From the NCBI GenBank assembly GCA_900104495.1, contig FMXS01000012.1:1-64000 (forward strand): a DNA stretch of 64,000 nucleotides, read 5' to 3'. A model generated the notes under the pieces. That model ran no database searches, was not told the DNA's origin, and saw only the letters and a program-made list of their open reading frames with translations. The DNA is from Ruminococcaceae bacterium FB2012 (GTDB taxonomy: Bacteria > Bacillota > Clostridia > Oscillospirales > Ruminococcaceae). The position numbers and the translations under genes are program-made. The stretch's first letter is position 1. Each line of letters begins with the position of its first letter. Shown piece by piece: positions 16,422 through 23,906 of the stretch.

Positions 16422-17948
16422 ATGACAACCAATGTTCTCAGGCTTCTTGAACGAAGCACGGCAAAATTCCCCGACAAGACCGCCGTAACAGAAAACGACC
16501 GTCATCTGACATACAAAGAACTGACTGAAACCAGCCGCCGGATAGGCTCGGCGCTGACAAAGTATGTTACAGTCGGATCTCCCGTCGGGATATATATGGA
16601 AAAAGGCATTGATGCGCTTTGTTCCTTCTTCGGCACGGTCTATGCGGGCGGGTTTTATACGATGCTCAACACTGAACTGCCCGACAGCAGGCTCTCGCAG
16701 ATATGCGAGGTCCTTAAAGCGGAGACTGTTATCACCTCCGATGATCTGTGTTCAAAAGCCGCAGAGCTTTTCCCGGGTGCAAGGATACTGACTGTTTCTT
16801 CGCTTTCTGCTCACGAAGCCAATGAAGCGGCGCTTGAAAAGATACAAAGCAGGATGATCGACACCGATCCCCTGTATGTTAATTTCACTTCGGGTTCTAC
16901 GGGCGTACCTAAAGGAATTGCAGTTTGTCACCGCAGCGTGATAGATTTTATAAGCTGCTTCACCGAACTTTTCGGCATCTCCGAAAAAGACGTTATCGCC
17001 AATCAAGCGCCCTTTGATTTTGACGTTTCGGTCAAGGACATTTATTCGGCAATAGCCGTCGGGGCAGAGCTTGTGATCGTGCCGAGACAGCTCTTCTCCA
17101 TGCCGGCAAAGCTGATAGACTACATCTGCGAAAACAAGGTAACGACAATGATCTGGGCGGTTTCGGCGCTTTGTCTGATAAGCACCTTCCACGGGCTCGA
17201 TTACAAGACTCCCGAAACTGTAAACAAGATACTGTTCAGCGGAGAGGTCATGCCCCACAAGCATCTGCTTCAGTGGCAGAAGCATCTGCCCGATGCTATG
17301 TATGTTAACCTGTACGGTCCCACGGAGATAACCTGCAACTGCACTTATCACATCCTTGAAAAAGACAGGGATTACTCCCAGGGCATCCCGATAGGCATTC
17401 CCTTCCCCAACGAGGATGTTTTCCTGCTGGCAGACGGCAAGGAGCTTGTCACGGAGCAGGGAAAGATCGGCATTATCACGGTGAGGGGTACTGCTCTCGC
17501 CCTCGGATATTACCGACTGCCCGAAAAGAACAGCGAATGCTTCATACAGAATCCGCTGAACAAGAACTATCCCGAAACGGTGTATCTGACTGGCGACTTG
17601 GGATACTATAACGAAAACTGTGAAATGATATTCTGCGGCAGAGCAGATTATCAGATCAAGTATATGGGCCACAGGATCGAGCTTGAAGAGATCGAACGGG
17701 CTATGGCCGCTATCGAAGGCGTAGAGCGTTGTTTCTGCGACTTCGACGAAAAGAAGCAGAGGCTAAAAGGCTACTACATCGGCACCATAGACAAGAACGA
17801 GCTTCACGCAGCGATGAAGTCTTCCCTGCCTGTTTTCATGGTCCCGGGATATATCAGAAAGATCGACCGGCTGGTGCTGAACAAAAACGGCAAGATCGAC
17901 CGCAAAAAAACCATAGAACAGATCGGGGGTGCCGGCGGTGGATCGTAA
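16422..17948 (+). CDS. DltA-like amino-acid adenylation enzyme
   Basis: ANL-family enzyme expected to activate an amino acid and load it on the carrier protein encoded downstream. P-loop VNFTSGSTGVPKG (about 155-165), NQAPFDFDVSVKDIY, NLYGPTEITCNC, LTGDLGY and C-terminal NGKIDRKK (catalytic Lys) are all present, and overall it is closest to D-alanine-carrier protein ligases (508 aa). One oddity: the conserved FCGE segment of Bacillus DltA, whose Cys is reported to help select D-alanine, reads FSGE here (Ser about 273). Substrate therefore should not be assumed to be D-alanine. Operon with decarboxylase, carrier, MBOAT and SGNH genes. Confidence 0.82.
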   Translation: MTTNVLRLLERSTAKFPDKTAVTENDRHLTYKELTETSRRIGSALTKYVTVGSPVGIYMEKGIDALCSFFGTVYAGGFYTMLNTELPDSRLSQICEVLKAETVITSDDLCSKAAELFPGARILTVSSLSAHEANEAALEKIQSRMIDTDPLYVNFTSGSTGVPKGIAVCHRSVIDFISCFTELFGISEKDVIANQAPFDFDVSVKDIYSAIAVGAELVIVPRQLFSMPAKLIDYICENKVTTMIWAVSALCLISTFHGLDYKTPETVNKILFSGEVMPHKHLLQWQKHLPDAMYVNLYGPTEITCNCTYHILEKDRDYSQGIPIGIPFPNEDVFLLADGKELVTEQGKIGIITVRGTALALGYYRLPEKNSECFIQNPLNKNYPETVYLTGDLGYYNENCEMIFCGRADYQIKYMGHRIELEEIERAMAAIEGVERCFCDFDEKKQRLKGYYIGTIDKNELHAAMKSSLPVFMVPGYIRKIDRLVLNKNGKIDRKKTIEQIGGAGGGS

Positions 17949-19125
17949 CTTAGAGCTGATGCTGAAAGAGCAGAAAACTGCCTTCTATATTTTTGATTCG
18001 GCTGTTCTGAAAAAACGTATCATGCACCTCAGAACCCGCCTACCCGAGAGACTTGAATTATGCTACGCCGTCAAGGCAAATCCTTTTATCACCAAAGAGA
18101 TCGAAAACGAAACCGAACGCTTTGAGATATGCTCTCCCGGTGAATATGAAATATGCAAGGCTTTGGGCATCGACAGCAGAAAAATGGTGATCTCCGGCAT
18201 ATACAAAACTCCCGAGGTCATAGAAGGGCTTGTATCCGACAAAGACTTCTGCGGGATATTCACGGCTGAATCGGTGAGACAGTACAGATTGCTTTGTGAG
18301 CTTTCGGAGAAATACGGGCGTAAGCTCAAAGTGCTGCCGAGGCTCACAAATGACAGCCAGTTCGGAATCGATCCCGAAGAGTTGGAGAACATCATCCGTG
18401 AAAGAGACTCGCATCCTATGATAGAGATCATAGGCGTGCAGTTTTTCTCCGGCACTCAAAAGACCTCGCTGAAGAAATTCAGACGCGAACTTGAAATGCT
18501 GGACAGCTTTCTGGAAAAGCTTAAAAGTGAGTTTTCCTTTGAAGCAGGCGAACTTGAATACGGCACCGGTTTCCCGGTTTCGTATTTCAGAAACGAATCT
18601 CTCGACGAGGATGCACTGCTTGAAGGCTTCTCGGAACTGATAAACGGTCTCGGATTCAAAGGACGCATCATTCTTGAGATCGGCAGGAGCATTGCAGCCT
18701 CCTGCGGAAAATACTACACACATATCGTTGACATCAAAAGCAATAAGGGCATAAACTACGCGCTTATCGACGGAGGTATGCATCATCTTGTATACTACGG
18801 TCAGCAGATGGCTATGAAACAGCCTTTTCTCTCTGTGATAGGCAAGGACAGCATCATTCCGGACAAGCTGTGGACCGTCTGCGGTTCGCTGTGTTCAATG
18901 AACGATATTGTTGTAAAACAGCTTCCGCTGCCGGAGATCGAAGTCGGAGATGTGCTCTGCTTTGAAAACGCCGGCGCCTACTGCATGACCGAGGGAATCT
19001 CGCTGCTGCTCAGCCGAGACCTTCCCGCTGTCTATATAATAAAAGAAAACGGCGAGCTTTACCGCGTCCGCCGTACATTTGAGACTCTGGCATTGAATAT
19101 GCCGAAATATGAAAGGATGGATTGA
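17938..19125 (+). CDS. PLP-dependent decarboxylase-like protein in a dlt-like operon
   Basis: Fold-type III PLP enzyme of the Orn/DAP/Arg decarboxylase-2 class. PLP lysine in CYAVKANPF (K46), GVQFFSGTQ, the phosphate-binding ILEIGRSIAASCG, and near the C terminus CGSLCSMNDIV with the catalytic Cys of this class, then ENAGAYCMT. About 395 aa. It resembles enzymes such as BtrK that decarboxylate a carrier-bound amino acid as much as free-substrate LysA. It overlaps the adenylation gene; I prefer GTG 17938 (GGGGG 8 bases upstream) to GTG 17929. It is not part of standard dlt operons, which suggests the transferred group is unusual. Substrate unknown. Confidence 0.8.
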   Translation: MDRNLELMLKEQKTAFYIFDSAVLKKRIMHLRTRLPERLELCYAVKANPFITKEIENETERFEICSPGEYEICKALGIDSRKMVISGIYKTPEVIEGLVSDKDFCGIFTAESVRQYRLLCELSEKYGRKLKVLPRLTNDSQFGIDPEELENIIRERDSHPMIEIIGVQFFSGTQKTSLKKFRRELEMLDSFLEKLKSEFSFEAGELEYGTGFPVSYFRNESLDEDALLEGFSELINGLGFKGRIILEIGRSIAASCGKYYTHIVDIKSNKGINYALIDGGMHHLVYYGQQMAMKQPFLSVIGKDSIIPDKLWTVCGSLCSMNDIVVKQLPLPEIEVGDVLCFENAGAYCMTEGISLLLSRDLPAVYIIKENGELYRVRRTFETLALNMPKYERMD

Positions 19126-19127
19126 AA

Positions 19128-19358
19128 ATGGAAAGACTTATCGAAATTCTTGAGGACATTCAGCCGGATGTTGACTACGCAAACTGCACCGATCTTATCG
19201 ACGGGCATTATCTCAGCTCGCTGGCTATCATTTCGCTGATAGCGGAGCTTGAAGAGGAATACGACATCACTATCCCTGCGGTTGAGATCGTCCCGGACAA
19301 TTTCAACTCCGCAGAGCGTATTATGAAAATGATCGAACGTCTGCAAGAGGAGTATTGA
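19128..19358 (+). CDS. Acyl/aminoacyl carrier protein, DltC-like
   Basis: Short acidic helical protein of 76 aa with the shape of DltC/ACP: helix 1 MERLIEILEDIQ, loop, then the attachment site GHYLSSLAIISLI, where the second Ser (S31) of SSL would carry phosphopantetheine (usual motif DSL or DSF), and a C-terminal LQEEY. It starts 2 bases after the decarboxylase stop and ends 1 base before the MBOAT gene, so it is clearly coupled to them. ATG 19128 is preferred to a TTG at 19122. Confidence 0.85.
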   Translation: MERLIEILEDIQPDVDYANCTDLIDGHYLSSLAIISLIAELEEEYDITIPAVEIVPDNFNSAERIMKMIERLQEEY

Positions 19359-19359
19359 G

Positions 19360-20994
19360 ATGCAGCTTTCTTCCCTGCTGCTTGCCGGACAAGGCAAGTC
19401 GCTGACCTCGCTGTTTTCTCTGCTTTATCTGATACTGTTTCTTCCCGCCTGTATCATCGGATATACGGTCATCCCGAAAAATTGGAAGAAGTATTTCCTG
19501 CTGCTGGCAAGCTACGGCTTCTTCTGGCTGATAAGCGGTGAGCTTTTGATATATCTGATACTCACCACTTTCTCGGTCCATTATTTCGGAATATGGCTGG
19601 ACAGGATAAACGGTCAGATGAAAGAAGCCCTTGCCGCACTCCCGAAAGAAGAACGCAAGGGAGCAAAAGCAGGATTTGTCAAAAAACAGCGTCTTGTTGT
19701 AGCTTTGGCGGTGGTATTGCATATCGGCCTTCTGCTGGTGCTGAAATACTCGCCTTTCTTCACGACGAACGTCAACCTGCTGCTGAACAAAATGGGCCTT
19801 TCGATCAATATCGAGATACCGAAATATCTGATGCCTATCGGAATTTCCTTCTTTACTCTCCAGGCGGTTTCGTACATCGTGGACGTTTACAGAGGCGTCA
19901 CCAAAGCAGATGACAATCTTTTCAGACTGGCGCTTTTTATGAGCTTTTTCCCTCAGATCATCGAAGGCCCGATCTGCCGTTACAATCAGACAGCCGAACA
20001 GCTTTGGAATGTCAAGCCGATAGAATACAAGAACCTCACCTTCGGCATTCAGCGCATCCTTTACGGAATGCTCAAAAAGATCGTTATTGCCGACAGGCTC
20101 AATCTGTTCGTTTCAAACATTTTTGACAAGAACGTGGATTACGAAGGCGGTATCATTGCTATCGGCGCGATATGCTACACCGTACAGCTTTATATGGACT
20201 TTTCCGGTTCAATGGATGCCGTGGTCGGTACAGCCGAGATATTCGGGGTCGTAATGCCGGAGAACTTCCAGCGGCCCTTCTTCTCAAAGACCATATCCGA
20301 ATTCTGGAAAAGATGGCATATCACGCTGGGCGCATGGTTCAAGGATTACATCTTCTATCCGGTGACTTCCGCAAAGAAAATGAAGAAGCTGACATCCGGC
20401 GCGCGCAAGAAGCTGGGCAATCACTACGGTCCGCTTATAGCCGGAAGCATAGCGCTGTTCTGCGTATGGTTCTGCAACGGCCTGTGGCACGGTTCGGCCT
20501 GGAGCTTTATTTTCTTTGGTATGTATCATTTTGTGCTTATACTTATTGGAAATATGCTTGAGCCTCCCGTTCAGACGATGAACAAGAAACTGCATATCAA
20601 CCCCAAGTGGTTCGTTTACCGCCTGCTTCAGATACTCCGCACCTGTGTGCTTGTCGTTATCGGTGAGCTGTTTTTCAGAGCAAGAGGTCTCAAAGCAGGA
20701 ATGAATCTCTTTACCAAAATGGTCAGCGATTTTTCCTTTACCACCTTGAACGACGATCTGCTGAAAACTCTCAGCGCAGACAAATATGATTTTATCATCG
20801 TGGGAGTTACGCTGCTGATAATTCTCACCGTCAGCATACTCAATGAAAAAGGCATCTGCATCAGGGGATCTCTCGCAAAGCGGAACATCGTTCTTCGCTG
20901 GTGCCTGCTGTATGCCCTGCTGCTGTATATCATTATCTTCGGTGCATACGGTCTCGGATACAAGCCCGTTGACCCGATGTATGCACAATTTTAA
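19360..20994 (+). CDS. MBOAT-family membrane O-acyltransferase, DltB-like
   Basis: Polytopic membrane protein of 544 aa with about 11-12 hydrophobic segments. MBOAT hallmarks: FFPQIIEGPICRYNQ, EFWKRWHITLGAWFKDYIFYP and the catalytic His in CNGLWHGSAWSF (about 370-378). In DltB and alginate AlgI this family passes an acyl group from a carrier across the membrane to a surface polymer. With the adjacent adenylation enzyme and carrier, the role here is to export the activated group to an outer acceptor. AGGAG precedes ATG. Confidence 0.9.
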   Translation: MQLSSLLLAGQGKSLTSLFSLLYLILFLPACIIGYTVIPKNWKKYFLLLASYGFFWLISGELLIYLILTTFSVHYFGIWLDRINGQMKEALAALPKEERKGAKAGFVKKQRLVVALAVVLHIGLLLVLKYSPFFTTNVNLLLNKMGLSINIEIPKYLMPIGISFFTLQAVSYIVDVYRGVTKADDNLFRLALFMSFFPQIIEGPICRYNQTAEQLWNVKPIEYKNLTFGIQRILYGMLKKIVIADRLNLFVSNIFDKNVDYEGGIIAIGAICYTVQLYMDFSGSMDAVVGTAEIFGVVMPENFQRPFFSKTISEFWKRWHITLGAWFKDYIFYPVTSAKKMKKLTSGARKKLGNHYGPLIAGSIALFCVWFCNGLWHGSAWSFIFFGMYHFVLILIGNMLEPPVQTMNKKLHINPKWFVYRLLQILRTCVLVVIGELFFRARGLKAGMNLFTKMVSDFSFTTLNDDLLKTLSADKYDFIIVGVTLLIILTVSILNEKGICIRGSLAKRNIVLRWCLLYALLLYIIIFGAYGLGYKPVDPMYAQF

Positions 20995-21005
20995 GGAGGT
21001 GCCTT

Positions 21006-21980
21006 ATGCCGGTTACAATCAAACACGCTGCCCGCGCCTTGATATTTGTCGGCGGACTGGTGCTCCTGCTGTTCCTGCTGTCCAAAGTATTCATCCCCGC
21101 AGAAGGAACTATTGATGACGGTGTCCACACTCTGCACTCAAACGGCATCTACGGTGAAGCCGACAACTCTATCGACCTGGTGTTTTTAGGCGACAGCGTT
21201 GTGTACTCTTCTATTTCCCCTTTGCAGATATGGGACAAGTACGGGATCCCCACTTACTGCTGCAGCACCTCTGCACAAAAGCTATGGTATTCGGAGGATA
21301 TGCTCAAAAAAGCGTTCAAAAAGCAATCTCCCAAGGTCGTTATGATGGAAACGAACTCTCTGTTCACAAAATTCAATTTTGATGATTCCATCCTGCACAA
21401 AGCCGAAACGGTACTTCCCGTTTTACAGTATCATGACCGCTGGAAAGTCTTTGCGGAAAACACCTTCGACGGACGCGAAGAGGTAATATCCACAAACGAA
21501 TACAAGGGATACAAGCTCTCCTATCTGATCAACCCTTCGGAGAATCTGAAATATATGGAGCAAAAGCTTGCAATAGAATCTATCCCTTCAAGAAACAAGT
21601 CCTATTTCAAACAGATCAGATCCTATTGCGAAGACAGAGGCGCTAAACTGATATTGTTCACCTGTCCGAGCACGAAAAACTGGAACAAAGCACGTCACGA
21701 TGCGGTGGCCAAGCTCTCGGAGGAACTCGGCCTCGACTATATTGATCTTAATATGATGCCCAAAGACTTGATGATCGACTGGAGCAAGGATACCCGCGAC
21801 AGAGGAGATCATCTCAATCATTTCGGTGCGATAAAAACCACTGAATATCTCGGCCAGTACATCAGCAAGCTCGGCATCTTCACCGACCGCCGCAACGAAG
21901 AGAATTATCAAAGCTGGAACACCGCAGCTGAAAAATTCATCAAGAAAACGACCAAAGCAATGAAAAAGATACAGCAATAA
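21006..21980 (+). CDS. Membrane-anchored SGNH-type protein, DltD position
   Basis: One N-terminal membrane helix (about residues 10-30, ALIFVGGLVLLLFLL), then an extracytoplasmic domain with the SGNH nucleophile block VFLGDSVVYSS (Ser about 62) and the C-terminal catalytic pair DHLNHFG (about 266-272). 324 aa; a canonical DltD is longer. It probably acts as the final transferase or hydrolase acting on the group exported by the MBOAT protein. AAGGAGGTG ribosome site; last gene of the operon, followed by a terminator. Confidence 0.82.
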   Translation: MPVTIKHAARALIFVGGLVLLLFLLSKVFIPAEGTIDDGVHTLHSNGIYGEADNSIDLVFLGDSVVYSSISPLQIWDKYGIPTYCCSTSAQKLWYSEDMLKKAFKKQSPKVVMMETNSLFTKFNFDDSILHKAETVLPVLQYHDRWKVFAENTFDGREEVISTNEYKGYKLSYLINPSENLKYMEQKLAIESIPSRNKSYFKQIRSYCEDRGAKLILFTCPSTKNWNKARHDAVAKLSEELGLDYIDLNMMPKDLMIDWSKDTRDRGDHLNHFGAIKTTEYLGQYISKLGIFTDRRNEENYQSWNTAAEKFIKKTTKAMKKIQQ

Positions 21981-21981
21981 T

Positions 21982-22015
21982 AAAGGCCTTGTCCGTTCCG
22001 ACGGACAAGGCCTTT
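21982..22015 (+). terminator. Terminator of the dlt-like operon
   Basis: Perfect 15-bp stem AAAGGCCTTGTCCGT/ACGGACAAGGCCTTT with a TCCG loop directly after the SGNH gene. There is no long U-run, but the A-T ends of the stem serve both strands. Confidence 0.8.
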
Positions 22016-22089
22016 AAACTCATAGCCGTGTACTTCACTTTCGTTCGGTACATGAAATAGAGTTTGTTTTGAAAATGCTGACGGTGAGA

Positions 22090-23070
22090 TCACTCCCACT
22101 CGATCGTTGCGCTCGGCTTGGGAGTCAAGTCGAAGAGGACGCGGTTCACGTTTTCGACCTCTGTTGTGATGCGGGCTGTGATGTGTTCGAGAAGCTCAAA
22201 GGGAACGTTTTCGACTGTTGCGGTCATTGCGTCCTTAGTGTTGACAGCACGGATGATGACGGGATATGCAAATGTGCGTTTGCCGTCCTTGACGCCGACA
22301 GATTTGAAATCGGGAACGGCCGTGAAATACTGCCAAACCTTGCCTTCGAGTCCGTTCTTTGCAAATTCCTCGCGGAGGATAGCATCGCTCTCGCGGACTG
22401 CCTCAAGACGGTCACGGGTGATAGCACCGAGGCAGCGCACACCGAGGCCGGGGCCCGGGAAAGGCTGACGGTATACCATGCTGTCCGGCAGACCCAACGC
22501 CTTGCCGACAACTCTGACCTCGTCCTTGAACAGCAGCTTGACGGGCTCCACAAGTTCAAATTTCAGATCCTCGGGAAGTCCGCCCACATTATGATGAGCC
22601 TTTACACCGTCGCTTTCGAGAATATCGGGATAGATCGTTCCTTGTGCAAGAAACTCAATGCCGTCCTGCTTGCGGGCTTCTTCTTCAAACACACGGATGA
22701 ATTCGGCACCGATTATCTTTCTCTTCTTTTCGGGCTCGGCTACTCCGGCCAGCTTGTCAAGGAAACGGTCCACCGCATCAACATAAACAAGATTGGCGTT
22801 CATCTGATTGCGGAAAACTTCAATTACCTGCTCCGGCTCGCCCTTACGGAGAAGTCCGTGATTAACGTGGACGCAAACGAGCTGCTGACCGACAGCCTTG
22901 ATAAGCAGCGCAGCAACAACAGAACTGTCAACTCCGCCCGAAAGTGCCAGCAGGACTTTCTTGTCTCCAATCTGCTCTTTCAGAGCTTTGACCTGTTCCT
23001 CAATAAATGCATTGGCAAGCGCTTCGGTGGTGATCCTTTCCATGTTTTCGGGTCTGACATTTGAGCTCAT
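22090..23070 (-). CDS. guaA: GMP synthase, ATP-pyrophosphatase subunit without glutaminase domain
   Basis: Adenylates XMP and aminates it to GMP. The N-terminal PP-loop LALSGGVDSSV (about 43-53), GTIYPDILES, and RQPFPGPGLGVRCLG are typical, and the dimerisation domain ends in TPKPSATIEWE, the canonical GuaA C terminus. At 326 aa the class-I glutamine amidotransferase domain found in the usual 510-525-aa fused enzyme is absent. ATG 23070 has AAGGAG 8 bases upstream and a promoter lies 80 bases upstream, so this is not a truncated frame. The glutaminase subunit must come from elsewhere or free ammonia is used. Confidence 0.92.
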   Translation of the reverse strand: MSSNVRPENMERITTEALANAFIEEQVKALKEQIGDKKVLLALSGGVDSSVVAALLIKAVGQQLVCVHVNHGLLRKGEPEQVIEVFRNQMNANLVYVDAVDRFLDKLAGVAEPEKKRKIIGAEFIRVFEEEARKQDGIEFLAQGTIYPDILESDGVKAHHNVGGLPEDLKFELVEPVKLLFKDEVRVVGKALGLPDSMVYRQPFPGPGLGVRCLGAITRDRLEAVRESDAILREEFAKNGLEGKVWQYFTAVPDFKSVGVKDGKRTFAYPVIIRAVNTKDAMTATVENVPFELLEHITARITTEVENVNRVLFDLTPKPSATIEWE

Positions 23071-23143
23071 AATCATTCTCCTTTTCTGACCGCTAATGCG
23101 GCTTGAATTCAACTAATACAGGACGCATCCTGAACACGATTAT

Positions 23144-23172
23144 ATTATACCACAAACCGCAAAGCTTGTCAA
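23144..23172 (-). promoter_or_regulatory. Promoter of the GMP synthase gene
   Basis: Minus strand TTGACA (complement of 23167-23172), 17 bases, TATAAT (complement of 23144-23149). The short leader holds two small hairpins (CAGGA-TGCG-TCCTG and CCGC-ATTA-GCGG) but nothing I recognise as a purine riboswitch. Confidence 0.85.
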
Positions 23173-23236
23173 TTTTTTCGTTTTTAATTGGGATTTTATC
23201 TCAACAAACCTATTTATGAACTTTTTTTGAAAACGC

Positions 23237-23265
23237 TTGACAATGCAGCTTGAATGTAGTATAAT
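23237..23265 (+). promoter_or_regulatory. Promoter of tRNA-Thr
   Basis: TTGACA (23237-23242), 17 bases, TATAAT (23260-23265), 25 bases before the tRNA. Confidence 0.88.
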
Positions 23266-23290
23266 ATATAAGTCGATGACAAGTCAATAT

Positions 23291-23366
23291 GCTGCTATGG
23301 CTCAGGTGGTAGAGCACATCCTTGGTAAGGATGAGGTCACCAGTTCGAATCTGGTTAGCAGCTCCA
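23291..23366 (+). tRNA. tRNA-Thr (anticodon GGT)
   Basis: Acceptor GCTGCTA/TAGCAGC, anticodon arm CATCC-TTGGTAA-GGATG (anticodon GGT), T-arm CCAG-TTCGAAT-CTGG, and an encoded CCA end. Sole tRNA on this strand, with its own promoter and terminator. Confidence 0.95.
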
Positions 23367-23369
23367 GAG

Positions 23370-23405
23370 GCTCTTCTGTGAAAGCGGAAGAGCTTTTGTT
23401 TTTTC
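23370..23405 (+). terminator. Terminator of tRNA-Thr
   Basis: GCTCTTC (23370-23376) pairs with GAAGAGC (23387-23393), followed by TTTTGTTTTTTCT. Confidence 0.85.
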
Positions 23406-23431
23406 TAAAGCGCAACAAAAATTGTTTTTAT

Positions 23432-23460
23432 AAAAAATCCCCGGCACCGCAGTGACGGGG
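23432..23460 (-). terminator. Terminator of the tRNA-Gly/Arg/His transcript
   Basis: On the minus strand CCCCG and CGGGG close a hairpin with inner CAC/GTG, followed by ATTTTTT. It lies just after tRNA-His. Confidence 0.82.
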
Positions 23461-23462
23461 AA

Positions 23463-23540
23463 TGGGGTGGGTAATCGGATTCGAACCGATGGTCTTCAGT
23501 GCCACAAACTGACGCGTTAACCAGCTACGCTATACCCACC
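23463..23540 (-). tRNA. tRNA-His (anticodon GTG)
   Basis: Minus strand. Acceptor GTGGGTA/TACCCAC with the extra 5' G (position -1) opposite C73, as histidine tRNAs require; anticodon arm TCAGT-TTGTGGC-ACTGA; encoded CCA. Last of three tRNAs in its transcript. Confidence 0.95.
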
Positions 23541-23545
23541 ATATG

Positions 23546-23622
23546 TGGCGCGCCCTACTGGACTCGAACCAGTGGCCTACTGCTTAGAAGGCAGTTGCTC
23601 TATCCAGCTGAGCTAAGGGCGC
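23546..23622 (-). tRNA. tRNA-Arg (anticodon TCT)
   Basis: Minus strand. Acceptor GCGCCCT/AGGGCGC, anticodon arm ACTGC-CTTCTAA-GCAGT, T-arm ACTGG-TTCGAGT-CCAGT, encoded CCA. Confidence 0.95.
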
Positions 23623-23646
23623 AGCATAAAGTGTACCGAAGGTACA

Positions 23647-23720
23647 TGGAGCGGGTGATGGGAATCGAACCCACATGGCCAGCTTGGAAGGCTGGAGTTC
23701 TACCACTGAACTACACCCGC
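23647..23720 (-). tRNA. tRNA-Gly (anticodon TCC)
   Basis: Minus strand. Acceptor GCGGGTG paired with CACCCGC, anticodon arm CCAGC-CTTCCAA-GCTGG, encoded CCA. First tRNA of the Gly-Arg-His transcript. Confidence 0.95.
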
Positions 23721-23750
23721 ATATTTTGCCTTTCAGCATCAACAGATAAT

Positions 23751-23779
23751 ATTATAGCATAAGCAGGTGTAAATGTCAA
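23751..23779 (-). promoter_or_regulatory. Promoter of the tRNA-Gly/Arg/His cluster
   Basis: Minus strand TTGACA (complement of 23774-23779), 17 bases, TATAAT (complement of 23751-23756). Confidence 0.87.
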
Positions 23780-23842
23780 GTGCTTTTCGGGAAAATTATT
23801 TAACTTTCTGTTAACGTGCTGACCCGAATTTTCAACCCGATA

Positions 23843-23871
23843 TTGACATAAACACAGTAAAGTGATATAAT
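23843..23871 (+). promoter_or_regulatory. Promoter of leuB
   Basis: TTGACA (23843-23848), 17 bases, TATAAT (23866-23871), 35 bases before ATG. The leader is too short for a T-box or leader peptide. Confidence 0.87.
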
Positions 23872-23906
23872 GTAAAAGTAATATTTTTATGTAAAGGAGA
23901 GATCTT

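Noticed and set aside
16217..16477. 86-codon minus-strand frame
   Set aside because: Spans two divergent promoters and A+T-rich sequence; no ribosome site or homology.
22020..22070. Imperfect inverted repeat AAACTC...GAGTTT after guaA
   Set aside because: Long weak stem without a U-run; cannot be called a terminator with confidence.
23071..23270. Possible lost glutaminase half of guaA upstream by frameshift
   Set aside because: The upstream 200 bases hold a promoter and the tRNA-Thr promoter, with no amidotransferase sequence in any frame.
23499..23762. 87-codon plus-strand frame
   Set aside because: Covers three tRNAs on the opposite strand; not a gene.
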